The translations under genes were made by a program, and so were the position numbers. A DNA stretch of 64,000 nt from Gemmiger formicilis. Its GTDB lineage: Bacteria; Bacillota; Clostridia; Oscillospirales; Ruminococcaceae. The notes beneath the pieces are model-generated. The model did not search any database. It saw only the letters and a program-made list of their open reading frames with translations, and was not told the DNA's origin. How positions within the stretch are numbered: position 1 is the first letter of the stretch; every line of letters starts with the position of its first letter. The stretch is taken from the NCBI RefSeq assembly GCF_016900095.1, contig NZ_JACJJP010000017.1:1-64000 (forward strand), read 5' to 3'. Below, in pieces: positions 56,877 to 64,000 of this stretch.

Positions 56877-57761
56877 TCAGGCCGCGGCCGGGGCGGCGGG
56901 CGTCTTGAGCACAAAGGTCTGCACCAGCCAGATGACCAGGACCACCACACCCAGGACGATGCGGTACCAGCCGAAGACGGTGAAGGTATGGCGCTTGACG
57001 TAGTCCATCAGGAAGCGGATGGCCAGCATGGACACCAGGAAGGCCACCACGCAGCCCACCAGCAGCACAATGACCTCGGTGGCGGTGAGAGCGTTGCCTT
57101 CCAGGAAGAACTTGACCAGCTTCAGCGCGCTGGCGCCGGCCATGACCGGAATGGCCAGAAAGAAGGTGAACTGGGACGCGCAGGGGCGGGACAGCCCGCA
57201 CAGCATGCCGCCCAGGATGGTAGAGCCGCTGCGGGAGGTGCCGGGGATCATAGCCAGCACCTGCCAGGCACCCACCTGGAAGGCCTGCTTGTAGCCGATA
57301 TGGCTGAGCTTGGTGGTGCGGGGCGGGCGGGGCCGGCGCTCGATGAGGATGAAGGCCACGCCGTAGAGGATGAGCATGGCGGCCACCGTGATGCTGTTGT
57401 ACAGGTGGGCGTCCAGCCAGTCATCCAGCAAAAAGCCCAGCACCGCCGCCGGCAGGCAGGCCACGATGATCTTGCACCACAGCCGGACCACCGGCCACCG
57501 GAAATGGCGGCCAAAACCGCTGTCACGGCCGTTGTCGGCGCAGAAGGGCCACAGTTTTTTGAAGTAGAGCACCAGCACAGCCAGGATGGCACCCAGCTGG
57601 ATGACCACCCGGAACATGGACATAAAGGCGTCGCTGAACTGGAATTTCAGCACCTGTTCGGCCAGGATCATGTGCCCGGTGCTGGAAATGGGCAACCATT
57701 CGGTCACGCCTTCAATCACGCCGTACACAATGGCTTTCAGGATTTCGATAAACAATTCCAT
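56877..57761 (-). CDS. uppP: undecaprenyl-diphosphate phosphatase
   Basis: A 294-residue BacA/UppP membrane phosphatase that recycles undecaprenyl pyrophosphate to the monophosphate used for peptidoglycan and surface polysaccharides. The two signature motifs are present: EGVTEWLPISSTGH (17-30) and PGTSRSGSTILGG. About eight helices are visible. AGGGGGATATACC precedes the ATG. It stands alone, divergent from a HAD phosphatase gene, and may serve the glycan operon as well as the cell wall. Confidence 0.96.
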   Translation of the reverse strand: MELFIEILKAIVYGVIEGVTEWLPISSTGHMILAEQVLKFQFSDAFMSMFRVVIQLGAILAVLVLYFKKLWPFCADNGRDSGFGRHFRWPVVRLWCKIIVACLPAAVLGFLLDDWLDAHLYNSITVAAMLILYGVAFILIERRPRPPRTTKLSHIGYKQAFQVGAWQVLAMIPGTSRSGSTILGGMLCGLSRPCASQFTFFLAIPVMAGASALKLVKFFLEGNALTATEVIVLLVGCVVAFLVSMLAIRFLMDYVKRHTFTVFGWYRIVLGVVVLVIWLVQTFVLKTPAAPAAA

Positions 57762-57839
57762 CGGTATATCCCCCTATCGTATCCCTTATCATAGCACATT
57801 TTTATGCGTTTGGCACCTGTTTTTTTACCTTTTACAACT

Positions 57840-57868
57840 TTGGGGCCGATTGACAGCCGCGGTATAAT
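57840..57868 (+). promoter_or_regulatory. promoter of the HAD/aminotransferase genes
   Basis: TTGGGG and TATAAT are separated by 17 bp, 31 bp before the ATG. The -10 is perfect; the -35 is weak. Confidence 0.6.
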
Positions 57869-57898
57869 GAATACATAAGGATTCTGAGGTGGAAAAGT

Positions 57899-58564
57899 AT
57901 GTACAATACCGTGATCTTTGACCTGGACGGCACCTTGCTGAACACCCTGGACGACCTGGCCGACGCCGGGAACCGTCTGTGCGCGGCGCGGGGCTGGCCG
58001 CAGCACCCCACGGATGCCTACCGCTATTTTGTGGGCAACGGCATTCCCAAACTCATCGAACGCCTGGCCCCGCCGGAGCAGCGCACGCCGGAAATCCTGG
58101 CCGACGCCCTGGCCTGGTTCAAGGCGGACTACGGCGCCCACATGCGGGACAAAACCGCCCCCTACCCCGGCATCCGGGAGATGCTGGCCCGGCTGCATGC
58201 GGCGGGGGTGCAGATGGCGGTGTTTTCCAACAAGGCCGACGCTCTGGCCAAGGGGGTGGTGGCCGATTACTTTGACCCCGCCCTGTTTGCGGAGGTGCGG
58301 GGCCAGCGCCCGGAGGTGCCCACCAAGCCCGCACCGGAGGGCACCCGCGCCCTGCTGGCCCAGCTGCAGGCCGACCCGGCCCGCACCCTGTATGTGGGGG
58401 ACAGCAACGTGGACATGGAAACCGCCAACAACGCCGCGCTGGACGGATGCGGCGTGCTGTGGGGATTCCGCACCCGGCAGGAACTGGAGGAGGCCGGCGC
58501 CAGATACCTGGCCACCGACGCCGGAGAACTGGAACGCATTGTGCTGAACGGCTGCAAGGAATGA
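57899..58564 (+). CDS. HAD-superfamily phosphatase (phosphoglycolate phosphatase-like)
   Basis: A 221-residue HAD hydrolase with DLDGTLLNT (motif I, nucleophile Asp), FSNKAD (motif II), KPAPEG (motif III Lys) and YVGDSNVDMETA (motif IV). The helical cap between motifs I and II is of the Gph/PGP type. The natural substrate could be phosphoglycolate, a nucleotide or another small phosphate ester. GAGGTGG precedes the ATG. The aminotransferase gene follows after 23 bp. Confidence 0.9.
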   Translation: MYNTVIFDLDGTLLNTLDDLADAGNRLCAARGWPQHPTDAYRYFVGNGIPKLIERLAPPEQRTPEILADALAWFKADYGAHMRDKTAPYPGIREMLARLHAAGVQMAVFSNKADALAKGVVADYFDPALFAEVRGQRPEVPTKPAPEGTRALLAQLQADPARTLYVGDSNVDMETANNAALDGCGVLWGFRTRQELEEAGARYLATDAGELERIVLNGCKE

Positions 58565-58587
58565 GAAATTAAGGAAGGGGTACCAAG

Positions 58588-59778
58588 ATGATTGCACAAC
58601 ACTACGTAGACATGCTGGGCGGCAAGTCGGTGATCCGGCAGCTGTCCGAATGGAGCACCGCCCGGGGCACCGAGATCGGGTACGAGAACGTCTTTGACTA
58701 TTCCCTGGGAAATCCCAGCGTACCCTGCCCGCCCAAGTTCACCCAGACCATGCTGCGCCTGCTGCAGACCTGCGACCCGGTCACCCTGCACGGCTACAGC
58801 CCCACCCTGACCATCCCGTCGGTGCGGGCCGCCGTGGCGGAAAATCTGCGCAGCCGGTTCGGAGTGCCTTACACCGCCGACCACATCTTCATGACCACCG
58901 GCGCGGCGGGGGCCCTGGCCCATGCCTTGCGCTGCGTGGGGGTGCCGGGGCAGAACGTCATCACCTTTGCCCCCTATTTTTCCGAGTACAAACCCTATGT
59001 GGAGGGCGCCGACATGACCCTGCGGGTGGTGCCGCCCCGGGTGGAGGATTTCCAGATTGACTTTGACGGCCTGGAGGCCCTGCTGGACAAGGACACCGCC
59101 GCCGTGCTCATCAACACCCCCAACAATCCCTCCGGCGTGGCCTACAGCCCCGAAACCCTGCGCAATCTGGCTTCCTGCCTGCAGGCGGCCTCAGCAAAGT
59201 TCGGGCACCACATCTTCCTGATTTCCGACGAGCCCTACCGGGAAATCGTCTTCGGCGGCGCTGCCCAGCAGCACCCCGCCGCCTACTACGCCGATACCCT
59301 GACCTGCTATTCCTTCAGCAAGAGCCTGTCCCTGCCCGGGGAACGCATCGGGTATGTGGCCGCCAATCCCGCCTGTGAGAAGGCCGAACTCATTGTGCCC
59401 ATGTGCGGCCAGATCAGCCGCGGCACCGGCCACAACTGCCCGGCCAGCCTGATCCAGCTGGCGGTGGCCGAATGTCTGGACGTGACCAGCGACCTTTCGG
59501 TGTATGAGCGGAACATGGAACTGATCTACGCCGAGCTGGTGCGCCTGGGCTTCACCGTCCTCAAGCCGGGCGGCACCTTCTACATCTTCCCCAAAGCCCT
59601 GGAGGAGGATGCCACCGCCTTCTGCCGCAAGGCCCAGGACTACGACCTGGCCCTGGTGCCCGGCGACGGCTTCGGCTGCCCGGGATACTTCCGCATGGCC
59701 TACTGCATCGACACCAAAAAGGTGGAGCGCAGCTTTGACGCCCTGCGCCGGTTTGTGCGGGACTGCTACGGCCGCTGA
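58588..59778 (+). CDS. class I/II pyridoxal-phosphate aminotransferase
   Basis: A 396-residue aminotransferase of fold type I. Landmarks are NTPNNPSG (176-183), SDEPYRE with Asp214, and YSFSKSLSLPGERIGY with PLP-binding Lys245. It fits the aspartate/aromatic aminotransferase group by sequence; amino acid specificity is not determined. AAGGAAGGGG precedes the ATG. Confidence 0.92.
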   Translation: MIAQHYVDMLGGKSVIRQLSEWSTARGTEIGYENVFDYSLGNPSVPCPPKFTQTMLRLLQTCDPVTLHGYSPTLTIPSVRAAVAENLRSRFGVPYTADHIFMTTGAAGALAHALRCVGVPGQNVITFAPYFSEYKPYVEGADMTLRVVPPRVEDFQIDFDGLEALLDKDTAAVLINTPNNPSGVAYSPETLRNLASCLQAASAKFGHHIFLISDEPYREIVFGGAAQQHPAAYYADTLTCYSFSKSLSLPGERIGYVAANPACEKAELIVPMCGQISRGTGHNCPASLIQLAVAECLDVTSDLSVYERNMELIYAELVRLGFTVLKPGGTFYIFPKALEEDATAFCRKAQDYDLALVPGDGFGCPGYFRMAYCIDTKKVERSFDALRRFVRDCYGR

Positions 59779-59874
59779 TGGTAAATTCCGGCAGGATGCG
59801 CACAACCCGCTGCCGCCGCACATACTGACAGGGGGTTCCATGCCCCGTACCATGAACGCAAAGGGGAATCGCCG

Positions 59875-60981
59875 ATGTCCACATCCAAACGACCCGACCG
59901 CCGTCCCGTCGCCCGACGCCAGGCTGCCCGGCGCAGGGCGGCCCGTCTTCGCAAAGCCCGCAGCACCCTGTTAGGGTGTGTGGCGGCGCTGCTCATCGTC
60001 TGCCTGGGGTCCGGGTTGCTGCTCACCCAGGGCAAGGCGCCCAAACCCGCCGCCGACACCGGGGATTCGCCGGACACCACCGTGATGGCCGACGCCAACG
60101 CCGAGAGCGATGCCGCCGGCACCACCGATGCCACCGCCGCCCCCGCTCTCAGCGAGGCGGAACAGCGCATCGCGGATGCCACGGCCCAGGCTTCGGCCAA
60201 CACCACCGGCAACGCCCCCACCGTCACCGACCCGGACACCTGGAACGCCAAGGGCAAGGAGCTCATGGACCGGCTGAGCGCCGACGAGTTCTTTGTCAGT
60301 GAGGGCATCAACGTCAACGAGAAGGAAGGGTTTCCCTACCTGATTGCGGTGAACCGGGCGGCTTCCACCGTCACCGTCTACACCCTGGACGAGGAAGGCC
60401 GCTACACCGTGCCCTATATGGCCATGGTGTGTTCCGGCGGCTCGGATACCCCTCTGGGCTTTTTTGCCACCCCGGTGGACTATCCCTGGCGGCTGCTCAG
60501 CGGCCCCTGCTACGGCCAGTACGCCACCCGCATCTGGGATGCCTACCTCTTCCACAGCGTGCCCTACTACACCCAGCACAAGGACGACCTGGAATATGAC
60601 CAGTACAACCAGCTGGGCACCCCGGCATCCCTGGGCTGCATCCGGCTGGCCGTGGTGGACGTGAAGTGGATTTACGACAACTGTGACCTGGGCACCCGGG
60701 TGATCATCTACGACGACGAGAACGATCCCGGCCCTATGGGCAAGCCGGGCACCATCTACACCGACCCCGCCGACGAGACCCTGCGGGGCTGGGACCCCAC
60801 CGACCCCGACCCGGAAAACCCCTGGGACGACAAATACCTGAGCGGCACGGCCATCCGCAGCCAGTCCGCCTGGGACGAATGGAACGCCGCCCAGGCCGAC
60901 GGCCGCTGGTCCGGCAGCCTGACCCCCACCGACCTGCAGGGGTACAGCACCGATTCCAGCGTTGTGGGAACCCGGGGATAA
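59875..60981 (+). CDS. L,D-transpeptidase (YkuD domain), membrane-anchored
   Basis: A 368-residue protein with a strongly basic, Arg-rich N-terminus (1-28), one membrane helix (about 30-50), a Thr/Ala/Asp-rich linker (55-125) and a YkuD domain (about 150-300). The catalytic signature is complete: His227 in FHSVPY and Cys255 in GTPASLGCIRL. Such enzymes make 3-3 cross-links in peptidoglycan or attach proteins to it outside the membrane. An acidic, Asp/Pro-rich C-terminal tail (about 285-368) is unusual. AAAGGGG precedes the ATG. Confidence 0.92.
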   Translation: MSTSKRPDRRPVARRQAARRRAARLRKARSTLLGCVAALLIVCLGSGLLLTQGKAPKPAADTGDSPDTTVMADANAESDAAGTTDATAAPALSEAEQRIADATAQASANTTGNAPTVTDPDTWNAKGKELMDRLSADEFFVSEGINVNEKEGFPYLIAVNRAASTVTVYTLDEEGRYTVPYMAMVCSGGSDTPLGFFATPVDYPWRLLSGPCYGQYATRIWDAYLFHSVPYYTQHKDDLEYDQYNQLGTPASLGCIRLAVVDVKWIYDNCDLGTRVIIYDDENDPGPMGKPGTIYTDPADETLRGWDPTDPDPENPWDDKYLSGTAIRSQSAWDEWNAAQADGRWSGSLTPTDLQGYSTDSSVVGTRG

Positions 60982-60991
60982 ACCATATGTA

Positions 60992-61028
60992 AAAAAGCAG
61001 ATACCCGCTGTGGGTATCTGCTTTTTGT
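60992..61028. terminator. bidirectional terminator
   Basis: A perfect 15 bp stem AAAAAGCAGATACCC / GGGTATCTGCTTTTT with a 5 nt loop lies between the convergent transpeptidase and aroD genes. Confidence 0.9.
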
Positions 61029-61814
61029 TTATTCCAGTGCCTGGCCCACCGCCTGCACCGCCGCCCGCAGATGGCGGGCATCGGGCTGGCCGGGGGCGCT
61101 GGCCGCGCCGCCCACGGCGCCAAAGCTGGCACACACGCCGAAGGCCCCGCCGCACAGCCGGGTCACGGCGCCTGCCGCCCCCATGGCCATGGTGATCAGG
61201 GGCGTTTCGGGCCGGCGGGCCGCCGCCTCGGCGGTGGCCTGCAGCAGCCGGGCTCCGTCCGCCGGGCTCTGGGGCATTACCGCCAGCTTGGCTATATCCG
61301 CCCCGGCGTTGGCCATGGACACCAGCAGGTCCACCATGGCCCCCGTGGCCGGGGTTCTGGCAAAATCGTGGCAGCTGCACACCACCTTTGCCCCCGCCTT
61401 GTGGGCGGCGTCCAGCAGGGTGCTCCGCCAGGGGTCCCCCACCGAAAATTCCACATCCAGCAGATCAAACCCGCCGGGGGCTGCCTCACACAGTCCGGTG
61501 AGCAGTTCCCCGTAGGCGTCGGGGGTCAGGTCGGCCGGGCCGCCCTCCCGGGCGGTGCGCACTGTGGCCAGAACGGCCCGCTGGGGGGCCGCTTTCCGCA
61601 CCGCAGCCAGGGCTTCGGCCGCTGTGGCGGGGTTCATGTCCGCCAGTGCGTCCAGCCGCACCTCCAGAATATCCGCCGCCGGAGCCGCTTCGGCCGCCAG
61701 CGTTCCCAGTTCCGTCGCCGTGGGCGCCGTCAGGGGGACAATCACCTTGCAGTCCCCCGCCTTCATCCGGCAGGGCGCCGAAAGCACCGTGCCGCGCACC
61801 GCAACATCCGCCAT
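61029..61814 (-). CDS. aroD: type I 3-dehydroquinate dehydratase
   Basis: A 261-residue type I dehydroquinase, the third step of the shikimate pathway. The family pattern is present: LEVRLDALADM, CSCHDF with the catalytic His, AKLAVMPQSP with the Schiff-base Lys, and ITMAMGAAGAVTR. The length matches AroD. GAAGGAGG precedes the ATG. It lies 13 bp after a flippase gene on the same strand; no other shikimate genes are in the window. Confidence 0.93.
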   Translation of the reverse strand: MADVAVRGTVLSAPCRMKAGDCKVIVPLTAPTATELGTLAAEAAPAADILEVRLDALADMNPATAAEALAAVRKAAPQRAVLATVRTAREGGPADLTPDAYGELLTGLCEAAPGGFDLLDVEFSVGDPWRSTLLDAAHKAGAKVVCSCHDFARTPATGAMVDLLVSMANAGADIAKLAVMPQSPADGARLLQATAEAAARRPETPLITMAMGAAGAVTRLCGGAFGVCASFGAVGGAASAPGQPDARHLRAAVQAVGQALE

Positions 61815-61827
61815 CTGTATGCCTCCT

Positions 61828-63267
61828 TCAGGCTTTTTTGTGATGCAGCCGCCCGGCCACCATGCCAAGCAGCTTCTGGGCCATGCTGTACACTTCCCGG
61901 AAGTTCAGCCCGCAGACCACCATGGTCAGGATGGTCACCGGGGCCACCCAGTTTTCCACATAGAACAGCACCCAGATTTCCACCAGAATCAATCCCAGGT
62001 TCACGATCATCCACTTGGGATGGAAGTCGATGTACAGCAGACCCCGGGTGGAGTAAGCCCGCAGCAAAAACACCAGCAGCAGCGAAAGGAAGCTGGCCGA
62101 GGTGGCGCCCACCGGGCCCATCCACAGGATGAACAGATAGTTCAGCACCAGGTTGAGCAGGGCGCCTGCCAGCATGGTATACAAGGAACCGGAAGATTTT
62201 TTGTACACCACGTACACGCTGTTCAGGAAGTTGTTCAGGCAGGTGCACATGGACGCCAACACCAGGAAGGGCACAAACTGCCAGGCGTCGTAGTAGTCGG
62301 CCCGGAACAGGTGCATCATGGGCTGGCACAGCCAGATGATGCCCGCCGCACAGCAGAAAAGCACGCTGGCATACACCCGGAACACCTTGCTGAAGAAGGC
62401 TTCCCGGTCCTCCTCCACCGTCACGGCGGAAAGCTGCCAGGCTTCGTAGAAGAACTGTCCCACAAAGGTGATGATCTGGGGCAGATAGTACCCCGTGCTG
62501 AGCAGGCCCACCCAGGCTTCGCTGCTGCGGCCCTCGTAGCCGCCGCACATGGCCTGGACATAGAACTGGTCGGAAGCGTTGATGATCCAGAAGCTGATGG
62601 ACGCCGGGATCATGGGCACGCAGTAGCGCAGCATCTCCTTCCAGAGGGAAAGGCTGAACTTGCGCAGGTTGAAGTAATGCCGGCACCCGCCCGCCAGGAA
62701 CACAAAGGCCGCCGAGCAGATATCCGAGCAGAACAGGGCCAGCAGATAGCCGGTGGCCCCCATGTTGAAGACGCTCAGATACAGGAAATAGAAGCCCAGC
62801 AGGGTCAGGGTGGTGAGCACGCCGTCCACGGCCACCAGCCGGTTGCACATGCGGGCGCGGATGAACTGGGTGCACAGGGTGCGCAGGCAGCTGGCCAGCA
62901 CGCACAGATACAGCAGCACCAGATAGGAGGCCGCGTTGGGGATCATGCGCACCAGCGGCCAGAACAGCACCATGAGGGCGAACCCGGCCAGGATGGTGGC
63001 CAGGCCGTTCATGAAGACGCTGGATTTGTCCTTGGTTTTGTCCAGCCCGAAGCGGATGACCGCATAGCTCACCCCCAGGCTGACCACCGGGATGAGCAGG
63101 TTGGTCACGCTCTGCATAAGCTTGATGACGCCCATGACGTCGGGGCTTTCCAACGCATAGGTCAAATAGGGCTGGATGAACAGGCTGACCAGCTTGGAGC
63201 TGAAGTTGGAGATGGCAAACAGCAGTGTGTTGCTGACCAGCATGGAATATTTCTTGTTGTCAGACAA
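61828..63267 (-). CDS. second Wzx-type polysaccharide flippase
   Basis: A 479-residue polytopic protein of the MOP/polysaccharide exporter superfamily with about fourteen helices, starting LLFAISNFSSKLVSLFIQP and including PMIPASISFWIINASDQFYV, which is typical of Wzx/RfbX. It starts at TTG, preceded by AGGGAGG. It is not next to any glycosyltransferase gene but lies between a metallopeptidase gene and aroD on the same strand, which is an unusual place for a flippase. Confidence 0.88.
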   Translation of the reverse strand: MSDNKKYSMLVSNTLLFAISNFSSKLVSLFIQPYLTYALESPDVMGVIKLMQSVTNLLIPVVSLGVSYAVIRFGLDKTKDKSSVFMNGLATILAGFALMVLFWPLVRMIPNAASYLVLLYLCVLASCLRTLCTQFIRARMCNRLVAVDGVLTTLTLLGFYFLYLSVFNMGATGYLLALFCSDICSAAFVFLAGGCRHYFNLRKFSLSLWKEMLRYCVPMIPASISFWIINASDQFYVQAMCGGYEGRSSEAWVGLLSTGYYLPQIITFVGQFFYEAWQLSAVTVEEDREAFFSKVFRVYASVLFCCAAGIIWLCQPMMHLFRADYYDAWQFVPFLVLASMCTCLNNFLNSVYVVYKKSSGSLYTMLAGALLNLVLNYLFILWMGPVGATSASFLSLLLVFLLRAYSTRGLLYIDFHPKWMIVNLGLILVEIWVLFYVENWVAPVTILTMVVCGLNFREVYSMAQKLLGMVAGRLHHKKA

Positions 63268-63303
63268 AGGGTGGGCCTCCCTGCTTTTTTTATAGTGTAT
63301 GGG

Positions 63304-63885
63304 TCAGTCTATGCCGGGACCGGGCGGCGGGGTGCGCAGCATGGCACGGCGGGCGCGGTAGTCGGGCAGAACCCGCCCCACCGCCGCCCAGAAGGCCGGG
63401 CTGTGGTCCGGATGGGCAAAATGGCAGAATTCGTGTACCACCACATATTCCTGGGCGGCGGCGGGCATGGTGCACAGCCGCAGGGAAAACGCCAGGGTGC
63501 CGGTGCGCAGGCTGCAGGACCCCCACCGGGTGTGCATGTTCCGCACCGCCACCTTGGGCATCCTGCCGCCGGGGCAGGTAGAGGCAAACAGCGGGTAGTA
63601 GGCTTCGCACAGGGCCCGCATATGGGCCAGGGCCTCCGCCTTTCCGGGCAAGGGGGCGGCGGCTTCGGCCTCGCTGCGGGCAGCCACCCGCTGCCGGGCC
63701 CGGCAGACCCAGTCCGCCCGGGCGGCCACAAAGGCATCCACCGCCGACGCCGGTACCCAGGAGGCCGCCGACGCCGCCACGCTGCCGTCCGCCCGCACCC
63801 GCAGGTTGATGTTGCGCACCCGGCGCCGGGTCAGGGTGTATTCCACCCCGCCTGCACGACGCACCGCGGTTTTTGGCTGCGCCAT
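63304..63885 (-). CDS. YgjP/M48-type zinc metallopeptidase domain protein
   Basis: A 193-residue protein of the DUF45/YgjP-like metallopeptidase group. The zinc motif HEFCH is at 151-155 with a nearby HPDHSPAFW, and the typical RNMHTRWGSCS is at 115-125. There are no membrane segments, so it is probably cytosolic. AAAGGAGG precedes the ATG. The flippase gene follows after 36 bp on the same strand. Confidence 0.9.
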   Translation of the reverse strand: MAQPKTAVRRAGGVEYTLTRRRVRNINLRVRADGSVAASAASWVPASAVDAFVAARADWVCRARQRVAARSEAEAAAPLPGKAEALAHMRALCEAYYPLFASTCPGGRMPKVAVRNMHTRWGSCSLRTGTLAFSLRLCTMPAAAQEYVVVHEFCHFAHPDHSPAFWAAVGRVLPDYRARRAMLRTPPPGPGID

Positions 63886-63922
63886 GGTCCTCGCCTCCTT
63901 TCGACCCGTTTCTTCTGTGCCT

Positions 63923-63951
63923 ATTGTACACGTTTTCACCGGCAAAGGCAA
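63923..63951 (-). promoter_or_regulatory. promoter of the metallopeptidase gene
   Basis: TTGCCT (63946-63951) and TACAAT (63923-63928) on the minus strand are 17 bp apart. Confidence 0.65.
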
Positions 63952-63988
63952 ATATTCCCCGCTTCTTCCGGGGCCAGGCCTTCTATGG

Positions 63989-63994
63989 TATAAT
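63989..63994 (+). promoter_or_regulatory. -10 box of a gene beyond the window
   Basis: TGGTATAAT near the right edge is an extended -10 for a plus-strand gene outside the window. Confidence 0.5.
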
Positions 63995-64000
63995 GATGGG

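Noticed and set aside
57850-57868. TTGACA next to TATAAT before the HAD gene
   Set aside because: They are only 7 bp apart, too close to act together. The -35 is more likely TTGGGG at 57840-57845.
59840-59974. Small frame starting ATGCCCCGTACC after GGGGG before the L,D-transpeptidase gene
   Set aside because: It overlaps the transpeptidase start out of frame and its product looks like random Pro/Arg-rich sequence. Upstream-frame control is possible but nothing supports it.
61555-63993. An 812-codon open frame on the plus strand
   Set aside because: It is antisense to aroD, the flippase and the metallopeptidase, all of which have clear family motifs and ribosome sites.

Overview
The window is a GC-rich, densely packed chromosomal segment of an anaerobic Firmicute, most likely a gut Oscillospiraceae/Ruminococcaceae member near Faecalibacterium, Gemmiger or Subdoligranulum. 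This is inferred from gene content: split transketolase, electron-bifurcating transhydrogenase (NfnAB), desulfoferrodoxin-type superoxide reductase, D-lactate dehydrogenase, a GGGtGRT/NifU-like pair, an ECF transporter S subunit, DegV and AGGAGG ribosome sites. I see no insertion sequence, phage, CRISPR array or rRNA, and only a doubtful tRNA 3' end at the left edge. About 58 protein genes fill both strands, with strong hairpin terminators between convergent genes and recognisable -35/-10 promoters between divergent ones.

Layout. 1-9.2 kb: divergent LysR/YeiH-type exporter pair, D-lactate dehydrogenase, membrane metallophosphoesterase, nfnAB and the two transketolase subunit genes. 9.2-19.4 kb: a nine-gene, minus-strand surface-glycan operon (three GT4 enzymes, a GINT1-like propeller protein, a GT-D-like protein, a GT11 fucosyltransferase, a GT2, a Wzx flippase and a GT6 transferase). 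The GT11 plus GT6 pairing is what is needed to build an ABH blood-group-like epitope. A Wzy-like polymerase/ligase lies at 22.6-23.9 kb, UppP at 56.9 kb and a second Wzx at 61.8 kb. 19.5-31.7 kb: acetyltransferase, GGGtGRT/NifU-like pair, superoxide reductase, PAP2, lipoprotein, flavodoxin-like protein, RlmD-type rRNA methylase, TspO, CorA, an Amt-PII fusion and a Gfo/Idh/MocA oxidoreductase. 31.8-40.5 kb: cytidylate-kinase-like/MATE/DUF308/flavoprotein operon, HtrA-like protease, a GNAT-MnmM fusion and release factor 3 behind an unusual start-stop (ATGTGA) leader.

40.6-45.2 kb holds the most intriguing unit: three overlapping genes for a radical SAM/SPASM-like enzyme, a one-pass membrane protein whose cytoplasmic tail is an alternating Cys-Ala run, and a two-module AAA+ ATPase with only the second module intact. 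I propose it as a candidate undescribed peptide-modifying or membrane-remodelling system. 45.5-51.2 kb: a four-gene operon of DegV, an ICMT-like membrane protein, a GH3-family acyl-adenylating enzyme and a 7TM/degenerate-GGDEF/HD-GYP protein. 51.3-64 kb: ECF S component, cupin and divergent LysR, nitroreductase plus DUF362 ferredoxin protein, an exported one-TM protein that seems to lack a standard start codon, UppP, HAD phosphatase, aminotransferase, L,D-transpeptidase, AroD, flippase and an M48-type metallopeptidase.

Family names come from motif recognition by eye; no database search was run. Start codons were chosen from ribosome-binding sites and family-typical N-termini.
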